Both the position numbers and the translations under genes were made by a program. Shown here piece by piece: positions 1-12,439 of a stretch of DNA of 64,000 bases. Source of the stretch: Sipunculus nudus (Eukaryota > Annelida > Sipuncula > Golfingiida > Sipunculidae); NCBI GenBank assembly GCA_026874595.1, contig CM049315.1, positions 5,080,664 to 5,144,663 of the forward strand, given 5' to 3'. A model generated the notes under the pieces. That model saw nothing but the letters and a program-made list of their open reading frames with translations. It made no database searches and had not been told where the DNA came from. The first letter of the stretch is position 1; every line of letters begins with the position of its first letter.

Positions 1-470
1 GGTTCATTATGAGAGCCGGGGACATTAACTGCGCCCAGAGATTAAACAAAAGAGAAATGGGGACCATTAAGGGACCCCACAAGAATCTTTTGCCTAACTG
101 GATTCATAAAGTGATCCCAGAGGTTCATTATGAGAATCGGTTCCATTAAGAACTCCCAGAGATTTTACAAAATAATTGGTGCATTAAGGGATCCCACAAG
201 GTTTCTTGGCCTTACCTCATCCATTAAGTGAACCCAGATATTAAAAAAAGATGAAATTGGTCCATTAAGATATCCCACACGGACCCTTGGCCTAACCGCG
301 TTGAGTTAACATAATCACTATTGAGTGATTTTAGAGGTCCATTAAGTGCTCCCAGAGATTAAAAAGAAATAATGGGTCCATGTAGGGGTCTCGCAAGGTT
401 CCTTGGCCTTACCCTCATCCATTAACAGATTCCAGAGGTTCATTATGAAAACCGGATCCATTATTTTTTT
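1..470. repeat. ~120-bp degenerate tandem repeat, truncated by window start
   Basis: The block GGTTCATTATGAGA recurs at positions 1 and 122 and, more degenerate, near 438. Between them, blocks like TCCATTAAG, CCCAGAGATTA and CCACAAGG..CTTGGCCT recur in the same order. About four imperfect units of roughly 120 bp are visible, each built of shorter related pieces. No reading frame runs through it. The array probably continues upstream of the window. Confidence 0.75.
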
Positions 471-668
471 AAATATGTGTATTTTGGCTTTGTCCATACG
501 TTTCCAATTTTATAGAAGTTAGAATTCCCTGTTGTAGATCTAACGGTCTGTAAACGTCGAATTTCCTACCTTTTCATATTTTAACTAATATCAATATTTG
601 ATTTGGCATTTCATGCTTGAACCAGTACCATCAAGTCAAAGTCTGAATCCGAGTTGCTGAAAATTGGA

Positions 669-684
669 TTAGGGTTAGGGTTAG
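669..684 (+). repeat. Short interstitial TTAGGG tract
   Basis: TTAGGGTTAGGGTTAG gives 2.7 copies of the animal telomeric hexamer inside otherwise unremarkable sequence. It is too short to indicate a chromosome end. Chance, or a healed double-strand break, would explain it. Confidence 0.6.
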
Positions 685-2869
685 TCCACTCTGCAGTTCT
701 ACATCAACGATAGATGCTAATATCGGAATTCCAATATCTCCATCAGATCCAGTAAAGCTTGTTGGTGATTTGATGCTCTGCTCAATAACTGGTCCGTCTT
801 ACGATAATCAGTGTGTTCTTAAATTAAAATAATCCAGTTTAATTTGTCTGACATAAAAAAAGAATTACGTCGTGTTTAAACAAATCTGTGTAACTTGGTA
901 GGAAGCTTTGTTAAAGCAAATAGCCTTGATGCATTATCGCTGTTAGATCAGGATAATTATAAATGGTTACATTTGCTTTTAAAGGTGGAATAACTGTTAA
1001 TTTTTCTCCATTAATACATAAATGGAATAATTATTTGCTAAACAAATAGCCAGTGTTTATACACGTGTAAATACCCCAATTACAGACTTTCTAACTTTGA
1101 ATTAAGAGGAATAACGTAAGATTGTTTTTGTGTTGTTGGTTTGAAGACAAAAATAGTTTCTGGATAAACATGTTTGGATCTGTTCCGGAGTCGATTGCTA
1201 CTTTGTGCGATGACTGTTCAATAGAACACGGGGTATCATCAGTACTGAGACGTACTGTGTCGGTCGCTGTGAGGTGATGTGACGCTCAGTCATTAATCCC
1301 ACCGCACTTAACGTTCAACCCTTATCGCAGGGACCCTTTTCGGGCAGTCGTCAAATTGACGCCTGTGGCTCCTATTGACAACCGAACAATGGGCCAGTTT
1401 ATATCTGTCCACCTTACCCCGATAGCTCATTGATATATATAGTGTATAGCGTATCACAATGACTTGCCAACCCGTGCCGTTGGGTAGACGACGTTGAGTA
1501 AATAAATCCGATTCATATGACGTCACCAGGCGGTAAGGGGAGCGTGGTTACTGCCTAGGGGGGATACTGTGTAATTCCCGGCATGATATCACCACCAAAT
1601 AAGTCTGGGAATACTGGTTGCGGTGGTCGTACAGTCTTACAATAAATTTATTAAACCCATCCTCAGGCAAACATGACTCGACCAAATGAAGAGTGTCGCT
1701 CGAGGATCTTTATGGTAGTTTGAATATTCATTAAAACAAGGCCTTTCCTGTCACGGGGAAGAAATAAAAAGTACAAACACACAGACACTTTAATAAAATT
1801 TTCGTTATTCCTCTATATTTAACTTGTGTATTGTGAATACCGTTAAAGGAAGAGATACGTGTGATTTTGGCTGAAAAGGATTATCGATATTATACCAATG
1901 TGTAATGAATTCTTATGCAAAAATGAACATCATGCTGAACATACTATTATTAATTTAAAAGTAATGCTTAGGCTTATCTTCTGTTGATAATGTCTAATTC
2001 GGTACGTTTACATTGATGTATGTAATTAACAGTGAAATATTTAAACTTGAATAATAAGACGATGTAGAACATTGTACTACAAAACATGTTCAATATTCTT
2101 TCAATGTCATTATCCAATGCTGCTTCAAAGAATGAATAACATCGTTATAATGGAATTTTCGCAGTGAATACTAGTTGAATTGTATTCTGAGCCCATTTAT
2201 TCATGAGCATAATCGATAAGATGTGCCAAAAAAATCTGTGATGATCATATCAGAAACATGATCACGTAGAAGTACGCTTGAAAACGATCAATACAACTCT
2301 ACTATATATTTTGACCGTAGGTCAATAAGGCAAATTCAATGTTTTTTTTAGAAATCTATTCAAACACTGTAACCAAACACGTAGCGACCTTTTATTGGCC
2401 ACCTCATGGCAAACAGGATGTCTAATTTATATAAAATAAGTAAATTGTTTTAGGTTAAAGACCGCTGTTTTAGATAATATGACGTTTTCCCTCTCGATTT
2501 CATCCCTATATAGGCTTTGTAAAATTGATTTCATATTAGTATTTTCGTACTTATTACAATATAAGCAAAAATTATTGACAGTGTTTGTTACAGTATTGGC
2601 CGTTATCACAATGATCAATTTAAACAAATGTAGGAGTCCAGCGACGGATACGGGTCTTAAAAGGTCTGGATTATGTCAAGTAACAGCGTACGTGTAGGAC
2701 CTGAGGCGTATGTTCCTCGGGGAAGGATTTAACGACACTCTTCACAGCCAGTCCGCTGGTCGTACACTCTCTAATGACAGAGAGCCGAAATTGCGCTACC
2801 CACCCCTGGAGTTCTTGGAAGATATCCACATTGACGGATGATACATTAATCGGCAAACAAGACCAGGAA
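685..2869. other. Intergenic, no gene recognised
   Basis: Reading frames here are short, in conflict on the two strands, and show no domain signature. Part of 2671-2883 is open on the minus strand and adjoins the dispersed repeat described next, but it has no recognisable family. The stretch 1150-1700 is somewhat richer in G+C than its surroundings, without other signal. Confidence 0.5.
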
Positions 2870-3265
2870 CCAGAAGTTAACATCTAATGAATTATCTTTA
2901 AAGGATCATAAAAACATAAAATTTATCAGTCTTTATAAAACAATACCGAACGCATTAATTATCCTTTGCAAAATAAGCCAGGGACACAAACTTTGAAATG
3001 ATCCATTCATTATTGACATCATCTCCCCGATGAAACATTAACAGCTGCCGGGTTGTGGAGTTTTCATGTCTGTAAGGAGACTACCCTGGACCTGGAACTG
3101 TGTCGCTTCCTCAGCGGTAGACAATAACAATTACAGGACTGTTCTTTTCTGCTCTGGTTGCTGATCTTACCGCGGCAGGACTGTCACCAGGAAGACCTCC
3201 TCCCGTCGCGATGACGTCAACGGAAAATGAAACAACTATAAAGCGTCACAATCACATTTGAATAC
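2870..3265 (-). repeat. Dispersed repeat, copy A (inverted relative to copy B at 28375-28690)
   Basis: Read on the minus strand, this segment matches the plus strand at 28375-28690. Shared blocks in the same order are GATTGTGACG, CCGTTGACGTC, GGAGGAGGTC, GGTCCAGGGTAGTCTCCT, CATGAAAACTC, ACAACCCGGCAGCTG, GATGTCAATAAT and TTTCAAAGTTTGTGTCCCT. Copy A keeps about 90 bp that copy B lacks, between GGAGGAGGTC and GGTCCAGGG. It contains ATGACGTCAA, close to a cAMP-response-element palindrome. No coding frame is conserved between the copies, so an old transposable element or a duplicated regulatory/non-coding unit are both possible. Confidence 0.7.
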
Positions 3266-4097
3266 ATTTCCATTTTATATCAAACATTTCATAATGCCAA
3301 TTCACCTATCATTTTTCAAAAGGATGTGATTTATGGGTAAGTCTGCGTATATATTAATGATCTAAGGGTAAATCTTGTTATAAAATGTTCATATAATGTT
3401 TCCATGAACTTGTTCAATGACAAAGCAATGTTGACAAACGGGAAGCACGTCCTAAGTGGTAGGTTGCATCCATGCAAAGGTTGAAAGGTCACTTGATACA
3501 AAACACCATTTGCAAATTTCAAGCTTATCTGACAAGCCGTCAGATGCCCTTGTTTAATTTTTTTTGGCTAGCCCCCACTTATTATAAACACATTGATATA
3601 AACAAAAGAATAGCCTTTGTGTGGTGATATCCAGGTTTTCTGGCCTTACTACCATACCACAGCTTACCAGAGTGGCTTCTGCATTGGACTTTAATACAAG
3701 GTTCCGTGGTGTCATTCCAACCCGTGCTTCCACGGTAAACCGTTGACCATGTTGACGGTTCATTGGAAATTAGTGTCATATTTTAACTGCACATTATACT
3801 TACTGGATTGTTTCTGGCCTGAGCAAACAATACATGCAATCAAGAAGACTTAAGGGCGTAGTTCCGTCATATTAAATCATTTCAAATTTGTGATCAGGTT
3901 GCACACTGCAACACTGTTATTACATGGAAATGAAACCCCGGTATATATTTCAACGCATGGCGTTTCTGCTATCAGCACATAATGCATAAACGTTTATTTA
4001 ATACTGTAGTCTATTAACTTCAACGAAAAAAGCAAGCATAAAAATATTGCAGAGTACTACCTTTCTTTGAAGCTATCGCATAAAAGATTAATCATTA
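3266..4097. other. Intergenic, no gene recognised
   Basis: A+T-rich sequence. Two overlapping short minus-strand frames (3554-3779) are mutually exclusive and have no recognisable domain. Nothing else is supported. Confidence 0.5.
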
Positions 4098-4114
4098 CAC
4101 TCTAAAAACTGAGG

Positions 4115-4640
4115 ACATGTATCACGTTTCTATTTAAAACACCATTCTGTCCCATTTTTCGAAACATGTTTCCAGCATGTTTCATGACTCGCAGATGTTT
4201 CAACTGCGAAAACATGTTTTTAATCCTCTTGGAACATGTTTATATATAAAACATGTTTCACACACAGAGAAAATTTCATGGACAGTAAGATAAAACATGT
4301 CTCTGTGTTACATGTTTTTATATGAAATATGTCGCATATATGACATGTCTTAAGACATGTCTCATTTTCATAAAACATGTAACTATTTAAAACGTTTGTT
4401 AGGCCTAATAAATGTAGTTGTCCCATTTTTCGAAACGTGTGTTTTCCAAAGAAACATGTTTTAACTTCGAGTAAAACATGTCACTGTGTTTCATGTTTTT
4501 ATATGAAATATGTTTCAAAAGAAAGTTTCGTTTTCCTAGAAAAAAATTACATTTGCCCATCGAAGGCATATTAGCATTTTAATCATGTCTCAAAAATGTC
4601 TACAAAATAAAACATGTTTTGAAAAATATTTAAAGTCACA
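4115..4640. repeat. Left cluster of ACATGT palindromes
   Basis: About a dozen copies of the palindrome ACATGT, most in the longer form AAACATGTTT(C), are packed into ~520 bp, with related GCATGTTTC and AAACGTGT variants. Spacing is irregular, so this is not a simple tandem repeat. A matching cluster lies at the other end of the proposed element. Confidence 0.7.
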
Positions 4641-7600
4641 GAAAATGTTCTTTGTTGTTTGTCTTTGCCGTTTTATGTCCACTGCAACCATTATGAAACC
4701 CTGACGAGGTGTTTCTGATGAAACAACTAAAAAATTTACTGGAAAGATAACATTTATTCCTTAGACAATGCTTTCTAATTTGGAGGATGCACTGAACAGG
4801 AAACGTTTCCAGTATGGGTTATCAATCATAGGTTATTATATAAAGCTACCAGGAACCAAATACATTACAGCCAGGTGCTGAAGACGAAACCTTATCTATC
4901 ATAATAATAGAAATATATATCAAAACAGAATTACTTATTGTGGGTATAGAAACATATTAAAAGTGATTTAAAAGTGATTCATCTCCAAAGATGAAAAAAG
5001 AATATTTTATATATCAGTATATTTAAAATGGGCAATGACCTTTATCAGAAATGGCCATGTATATTATATTTGAAATACACAGTTTTCTGTAAGTGTTCTT
5101 TTACAATAGATGCAGTCACGCACATTAACAGCAATAAGATAAGATTTATTTTGTATCTACTTAAATATATGTTGTCTGCATGTATTCATTTATCATATCA
5201 ATACTGAGTGTACCAGTACTGGTACAATTTTGTCTTCCCCATAGCTGTATACACAAATATTTTTAACCATGAATTACAACAATAATTAAACCTAGCAAAC
5301 CTAATCTGATCTGCTGCACAATGAATAACAAGGAACTTGTGGGTCATGGCGCTCAGCTGGAATTGGCAAAGAGAAAATTTGTATAAAATCCTAGTAAATG
5401 GAAATGAGGCAATATTTCATTTTTTATTAATATTTTAAAAATGTTCAGCATATAAATATTCACATAATATGCTCTACCGAGTTGTATTTCTTACACATTT
5501 GGTGTGTTTGGTGTCAATTTTACCATTTTATGAACAACCTGAAAGATACTGGAGCCTCTCATGATTACACATTTATAAAATTAAAGATTTCATATTCTGA
5601 CTGTAATATGCATGTAATAAATACCCACTTGGACCGTGTGAAACCCTTTTAAATATACAATAGGGAAGAAAGTGGAGGTTAGCTACAGTATAATAATACA
5701 CATTTAATTTAATAATTGCCATAAGGAAAAAAAAGATTGGTGATGAAAGAATCCATTTGATTAAGAATTATCTTAATTATTATTTCTAAAAACTGGTTTA
5801 ACATATTGCCAGTTAAGCTAAAAATGAAATTATATGAACGTTTACTCAATATACCTGACTGCAATTAAGCACCAGTGTTATGCTCAGTAATGCCCAGCCA
5901 GCTTAAGAGATTTGAATGAAATGCTATAATGTATACACCAATTTGCAAGTTTTATTTAAATATTTAATTTAAGAAATTTAATTTAATTAAAAAAATCAAC
6001 TAAGTTGACAATTCAAGAGAAAACAGATTCGAAACATTTAAATAATGGCTAAAAGTAGCTGCTCTCATAGCTTTAATATATAATAAATAAGTTTAAACCT
6101 ATTACAATTTACAACTGAAAAATTACAGCTTGCATTTAATTCAAAACACTTAAAAGCCAAAGAGTCTAAGTCAGCGAGCTAAAACTGTAAAGTTGAAAAA
6201 TTTTTTTTATAAAAACCTCTTAAAAAGTTGCTCTTGAATTTTCTAATAGATATAAGAACATATAAGTGTATCAAATTTTTCTTAACATTAAATATCTTTC
6301 TTCTTCCAAAAGAAAACTTGAAACATGCATTATATTTTACGAGTGTTAATTTTTTTTATATGAAGTATACTCCTTTTAGATATTTTTTTTATGTTGGACA
6401 GTTTTCTACAATCTAACCTAACACATCCTGAAGCAGAAAACAACTTAGGTTTACTAGCATGAAAAAACTGCAAATTAAATGTCCCAATACAATAAATTTT
6501 TGCATGCACTGTGTGTAACAACTGCAAGTATCGCAATTATATAAAACTGACTGTATAATATTTATATGTTTTAGAAGGTAGCAAAACTGATCTCAGATCA
6601 TGAATGAGCATTTACATAATTCAGACATGCCAATATATTTACTTTCAGTGTTTCTGGCTTCAATCTGACTACAGCCATGTTTTACAGCCAAAAAGGGTAA
6701 TATTAAATACAGAAAAGGCTGGCATCAACAAAGTCTTCCATGACTGAAGATTTCTCAGCAATTCAGCATAGTTGAGAGGCACATCAGCTGCTATTCTGAT
6801 TAGTGTATCAAAAGAATCTATCAGAGCAATACTGAAGGCACCCTAATTAAACACCTAATATTTTCATAATACCGAATCCTTTGTTGGTGTCACTTTAATA
6901 TAAATTTAAAATTAGAATTCTAAAACAAGCCTCCATCTGTAAATACTTGAAGCTTTACAAGGTGACATTTATGCAATCAATCATGACAATTAAATACTAC
7001 AAATCACACATTTGCCATATATAGCCTGTACCATCACATTTGGAACTTTAACATAAATACAAATTTGGTGCAAATGAAGCCTCATACAAATAATGAAATA
7101 CATGATAAATCAACCAGATTGTACAAGATTAAGTAACTGCTGTATGTTCACAGTGATTCATCAAACATTTCTAAGAGTTAGAAAAATCCAATTACCATAA
7201 AAAAGAGTGAAACATTTTACATATGTGAATAGTAAAATTCATAAAAGATTTCTTAGAAAATATGTAGAACACTAAGGATGTAACAAAAGAATCAAATACT
7301 AAATTATTTTAATGCAGCCACAAACTGTGGAAGAAGTTGACTTGTCCTTATTGGGCACTTTATTTTCAAGACACTCTTCCTGAAGTGGGTTGAGAAGTTG
7401 CATGTATTGTGCTTGGTTAGTTATATTAAGAATAGAGTGCGAGGAAGTACTTTGAAGTAGGTACGATGTTTTCCATACTGAACCATTCTCAATTAAACAT
7501 ATTTTCATGGAGTCACTCAAAATAGCACCTGACCTCACTTCTCCATTGTCTATGATAAAACAGGTGTTGGTTCAGTACCCTCTTGTGTACAAAATGAATC

Positions 7601-8269
7601 TTCTATGACATCTTTCTGAAAAAGGTGTAGCAATTTATCAGTAGCTATCAGTTATTTCCATAGTCAGTTTGGAGAAAAAGATGAAATAGTATTAACTGTC
7701 AGAAACACAGCTGACAGTTCTTAAACATGCATGCAGCTGCATGGAATGCACTGACATCAGCTAGATACTGACACAAGTCCAAGAAGAATTTATAACAGTT
7801 ATTTATATGGAGTTTTTTTTATAAAATGAAAATGTCCATTTCTTACATTCTATTCTAAATGTTTACACCTTGTAACATAATGATGATATATAAGAATAAG
7901 GCCTCTAAAAGTTATACCTCTTTCATGGAATAATATGAATGTTTACAACAATTGAATCAAAGACCCCTCAGGAATTTAAAGCTGCTGGTTAGCAAAATAT
8001 GTTGCAAGCATCTGTCATTTTATAATTCAGTGGCATTGACAATAACAAAATAAAACATCACATGTACTTTATATTTAATCGAGGATTAAAAATATTTTAC
8101 CTGCAAATATGTTCAACTAGAAAACTTCAACTATTACCAAAAATTATACAAGAGGGAAAAATTTGCATACTTGTGTAAAAATAATTTGGATAAAGTGAAG
8201 CAAGAATTACTAAATTAAATATTCACTCTCTCCCAAAATTCACTCTAACATGGGAAAACTGGAACCACT

Positions 8270-8935
8270 GTACCACTATTACAACCAATATACCCACATC
8301 CAACCTTGGTACCCTGGAAACCATCCCACCACCAATATTTACCCACCCATCCTGGGTATCCAATGCAGTCCCACCACCAACACCCATGTACACACATCCA
8401 GCCTTGGTACCCTGGACTCCATTCCACCAACACCCATGTACACACATCCAACCTTGATACCCTAGACCCAGTTCCATCAACACCGTGTGCACACAACCAG
8501 CCTTGGTACCACCACCAGTCATGTTTTCAACCATCCAGACTTGGTATCCTGAAACCTATTCCACAAGCACCACCCATATGCATGCATCCAGCACTGGTAC
8601 CCTGGACCCTATTCCCCCAACACTACAAATGTGCACACATCCATTCTTGGTACCCTGAACCCCATTCCACCAACACCCATGTACATTCATCCAGCTTTGG
8701 TACCCTGGACCTAAGTTCACCACCAGTCATGTATTCACACATCCAGACTTGGTACTCTGAACCCAGTTCCACCAACACCAATGTACACACACCCAGCCTT
8801 GGTACCATTGACCAAAATCCACAAGCACCACACATCAAGCATTGGTACCCTGGACTCCATTCACACATCCAGCCTTGTTACTCTGGAACCTATTCCACCA
8901 TCACCACCCATGTGCACACATTCAGCATTGATAAG
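8270..8935. repeat. 50-bp minisatellite
   Basis: A unit of about 50 bp (CACCCATGTACACACATCCA, then GCCTTGGTACCCTGG, then a CC-rich linker) is repeated roughly 13 times with substitutions and small indels. Because the units contain few stop codons, frames on both strands stay open for up to ~220 codons. Both the plus reading (Pro/His/Thr-rich) and the minus reading (Gly/Trp-rich) are low-complexity. Unit length is not a multiple of three, so the frames drift. I read it as non-coding. Confidence 0.8.
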
Positions 8936-9439
8936 ATGCATAAATTACCATTTTGTTTATGATGTGCCTATGAGGTAAACTTTGAACATGCTGCAGATTT
9001 TAATCTACACATATATGATATTGCACATAATTACAGGTTTTGAATTTGCTAATTTTATCATTCTGATCACAAATTACTTATGTCTTCCTTATTCATCTTC
9101 AAATTCTAGGTTTCAGTAAAACTGCTTTGAAAAATTTAACATAATTATCTTTGCACAGCCTACTTCTTGTATCACATTTGATAAATAAATATCTTACCTA
9201 CTCAGCAGCCTATACATGTAAACTTGGGTCCACAATGCACCTAAAGATTGGTCATGGTTATGCCGAACCAAACTGAATTTTGTACAGTAGTTTCCAATAA
9301 AAAGCTGCTAATGACCACTTGTTTTACTTTAAAAAAATATAAAAACAACATGTCTATTTAAAATCAATTTTTTGAATATAAAAAACACACCGAATTTCAA
9401 AGACTGCTACAGTCATTAACATTCCTGCTTGCTTGATTG

Positions 9440-9790
9440 CCCCCTCTTAAATGTTCTTACTTGCAGGGGCATCAATATTGCCCGCCCCCCCCCCCCCCCT
9501 CCCCCCCCTTGAAGATAAATTGACGCTTCTACATACTTGTGTTCTGGACTCACATGGAATAAGTGCACAGGAAATTCTTATATTCAGGGGCGCGGCATTG
9601 TGGGGTTGGGGGTTCCAAGGGGTCAAGAAAGTCCCCCCCCCCTTACAATGACAACCAGTGAATTATTGGCCCTTCAGAAGGCTGTATCCCATCAGCTTTT
9701 GAAAAGTAAGGACTTTTATTTTGGAAATCCCCCCGAGGTTAGATTCCCCCCCCCCCACCCACCTTTCCAAAATCCTGTACATACCCTTGT
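9440..9790. repeat. Poly-C-bearing repeat fragment
   Basis: Three C-runs (around 9483-9508, 9631-9642 and 9746-9760) separate sequence with GGGGC..AAGTCCCCC and TTCCAAGGGGTC motifs. Similar C- or G-run modules occur at 16833-17045 and 48190-48330. They look like fragments of a dispersed element. The runs are also error-prone for sequencing. Confidence 0.4.
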
Positions 9791-10214
9791 ATATGAATTG
9801 ACTCATAAGTGACATTACTGTATTTGAATGGTGGTTTGTACTTTACATTGCATATTAATTCTTGTGAAGGTAAAATGTCGTTGTACTTTATATAAAGCAT
9901 GAATATTTGTATCTCTATGAGCGATATTATGAATATATATACTGTTCACAAACTTAACGTTTGACTCGCCTTTTAATTTCTGGCAAATTATATTTTGGGT
10001 TACTACAGGAAACCTCTCTGCGCCCAAGACTGAATATCATCAAAGGTGGACCTGGTAATTGCTCAAAATCACGTTCCGTTTTCTCGGAAGTTTTCATCTT
10101 TCCCGCGATCACTGGCAATCAGTTTATCATACGAATTGGGAGAATATCCGGTCATGTGATCAGTGGCAACAAATAACGGCGATTAAAACAAGTAAAATGT
10201 AATTTCCCGCGCGA

Positions 10215-10375
10215 GACATGTCTTAAAACATGTGTTACACATGTTTCACACATGTAACGACATAGCATGATGTTTCAATGGACCCAATTTTGAAAAAAAC
10301 GATGAAACATGTTTTGAAACATGTTTAAAATTGAAACATGTTTGCATGCTAAACATCATGTAAAACATCTGTGAA
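10215..10375. repeat. Right cluster of ACATGT palindromes
   Basis: Seven ACATGT palindromes lie in ~150 bp, including GAAACATGTTTTGAAACATG. It ends about 20 bp before the right terminal inverted repeat of the proposed element and mirrors the left cluster. Confidence 0.7.
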
Positions 10376-10772
10376 ACGTCATTTTTTAGAGTGTATGCCA
10401 AGGTACACTTTATGCTGTGTCAGTGTATTTTTCCTTGTTAAGCGCTTCCCATTTACTGTTTAAATGCATGACTAGTGTTCTATGATTCCCTATGTCTAAA
10501 AAAATAAACAATGCGGTTGATATCCAGCATCTGACACAGAGTAAGCCTGACAGGGAAATTAAACCATGGTAAGGCAAGCAGCGAAAGGTGACTTGCAGTT
10601 GACGATAAACCAAGCGCCTAATGGTCTATTCCACCTGGACCATGTCGTGTTTCATCAATTTGTTCCATTCTAAAGCGGATAATTGTTCTCCCGACTAAAA
10701 TGAGAGAGTAACTTGTTGAAGTAGCGGTTTATGCCCTGATCATCTCCCGGCCATGATCATTGTAGGGCAATA

Positions 10773-10782
10773 AAGATGGCGG
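10773..10782 (+). promoter_or_regulatory. YY1-like motif
   Basis: AAGATGGCGG matches the YY1 core and lies in a locally G+C-rich patch. In animals such motifs often sit at transcription starts or 5' UTRs. There is no adjacent coding exon to support a promoter, so this is only a sequence match. Confidence 0.3.
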
Positions 10783-11628
10783 ACGCCCGCTGGGTCAGCC
10801 CTTAGCGACCGGGTGCAACTCTCCGCTGTTCAAGTCCATGTGCCATTACTCGCTACTTTAATTTGACAAAAAGGGCACTTTCTTTTGAGGGTTCTTCCAA
10901 TGGGCTATCAATATTGCAAGTCAATGACTGAAGCAATAACACAGTGGGGAAGTCTGCCCCGGGCGCTGTATCCGGGATCCCGGGCAATGAAATGATATGT
11001 TTCCTACCCCTACTTTGTGGTAAACTTTTATTTTACATGGCAACTGTTATTGGTTAAAAATATGCATTACTGACATCCGTTAAAATTTTCCGGCAGAATT
11101 CGGTATACCTTTACTGGTACAGCTATTGCCGAGAAACTTTATAAATTTATAAAAAAAATAAAAGAAAGGTGAAGTAGCGAGTAGCTTCTCTTGGCAATTT
11201 TAAACATAATATTAAAAATACTTTCTAAATAGTCAATTTTTCTGTCTGTCTTCTAATATTCCAATAAAACTGAACAGTCTTATTTTCATCTTCCTTAATT
11301 TATAATCGTAGACCAAGACTCAAAAGTATTATTCAACATTTTTTTTCTGACATAATAATGATAAGTTCTACCTTTTTTATATTTTTAATACGCACAACTT
11401 ATTTCAAGTCCAACGATTCATTTTATTTTAAGTCGAAAAAGAAGCTCCTCTCCTAGATATCCAACTTCATTTACAGCGGTGTGAGAATCATGGATAAATA
11501 TCTGTTTTCGGTGGAACACGACAGAAGTTTCACATTACAATTAAATCACGCACCTGTTCCCGAAATGGTGATGGGTTCTTTGAAATACGACTGCTGATAT
11601 TGACGGTAACATCACAGCTGCCTATCGG

Positions 11629-11638
11629 CGCCATCTTG
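11629..11638 (-). promoter_or_regulatory. YY1-like motif, opposite orientation
   Basis: GCGCCATCTT is AAGATGGCGC on the minus strand, the same core as at 10773 but inverted 850 bp away. No transcript is evident. Confidence 0.3.
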
Positions 11639-12439
11639 AGGCCAAGCATTAAACGAGTTTTCCTGGTTTAAAATCCCATGCATTGTTTGTAATTCATTCG
11701 GGGCTTACCAGATAAGTGTGTCCTTTGCAGTGGTAATATCGCCAACATTTAATAAATAGATACAGAATTATGATGAGTATGAATAAAGATAATGGATATA
11801 TATGTTCTTTTTTTTCCTTTTTTCAGTGACTGACACACAAAACAAAGTAAATATGGCATTCATGTAAAACGTAATTGATAATTAGATATTTTACCCAAAC
11901 ATGTCTAAGCGTCAGAAGGACAAAACACCTGACTTCTTTATTTAACTTTGTGGTCCATTCGTTTTTATTCAATTTCTGTTTGGATAAATTTAGAAAAGTC
12001 TTTGTTAGTTAAGAATGCCTTTTCCCATTTTTTTTATATTTAAAGAATGTTGGTTGCATTGCTGAAGTTGACTAGATTTCTGGTACAGATTATTGTGTAC
12101 AGGTTGCGCTGTTGCATGAGCATGTATACTGGGATATTTGGGAAAAAAATGAATAACAAATCTAGTAAGAGAAGTAAACTGAATAGCGTCAGTAATTAGG
12201 AAAGAAGGTATCTGCGTCTAATTAAATTATCACTGCTGTGCTGACATATAAATAATATTTAGATTTGAATTTATATTACTATGTCCGCGTATACATGTGC
12301 GTCACGTTCTCGTGTGTCATGCTATTTTCATACACTCGATAAATATGACTCTTATTTGTTCTGCAGGACCGGTTATTTAGAGAGAAAATATTATCTTGAT
12401 TGGCCGTTAGCCTTAAAAATTGCTATCATTTTATATTAA

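Larger units (their letters stand above)
4098..10393. mobile_element. Candidate 6.3-kb TIR DNA transposon with TA duplication
   Basis: The left end reads TA|CACTCTAAAAACTGA and the right end, inverted, reads TA|CACTCTAAAAAATGA. This gives an 11-bp perfect inverted repeat flanked on both sides by TA. Just inside each end is a dense cluster of ACATGT palindromes (4115-4640 and 10215-10375), which occur nowhere else in the window at that density. Together these mark one unit. The interior is very A+T-rich and carries a 50-bp minisatellite and poly-C tracts. I do not recognise a transposase. The best fragment, minus strand 7299-7538, has no identifiable domain. The superfamily is therefore unassigned. 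The TA duplication fits Tc1/mariner-like or related groups, and the subterminal palindromes resemble transposase-binding arrays of larger TIR elements. Confidence 0.5.
10394..12439. other. Intergenic, no gene recognised
   Basis: There are no credible coding frames. Two YY1-type motifs are present (listed separately at 10773 and 11629). The stretch 11150-11460 is low-complexity A+T-rich sequence. Confidence 0.45.

Noticed and set aside
7299-7619. Transposase exon in the TIR element (frames 7299-7538 and about 7550-7619, minus strand)
   Set aside because: The frames lie on either side of a stop and in different phases, with no catalytic motif or recognisable domain. Not enough to call.
8223-8962. 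Pro/His-rich and Gly/Trp-rich proteins over the 50-bp minisatellite
   Set aside because: The unit is not a multiple of three, frames drift, and both strands are equally open. It is low-complexity repeat translation.
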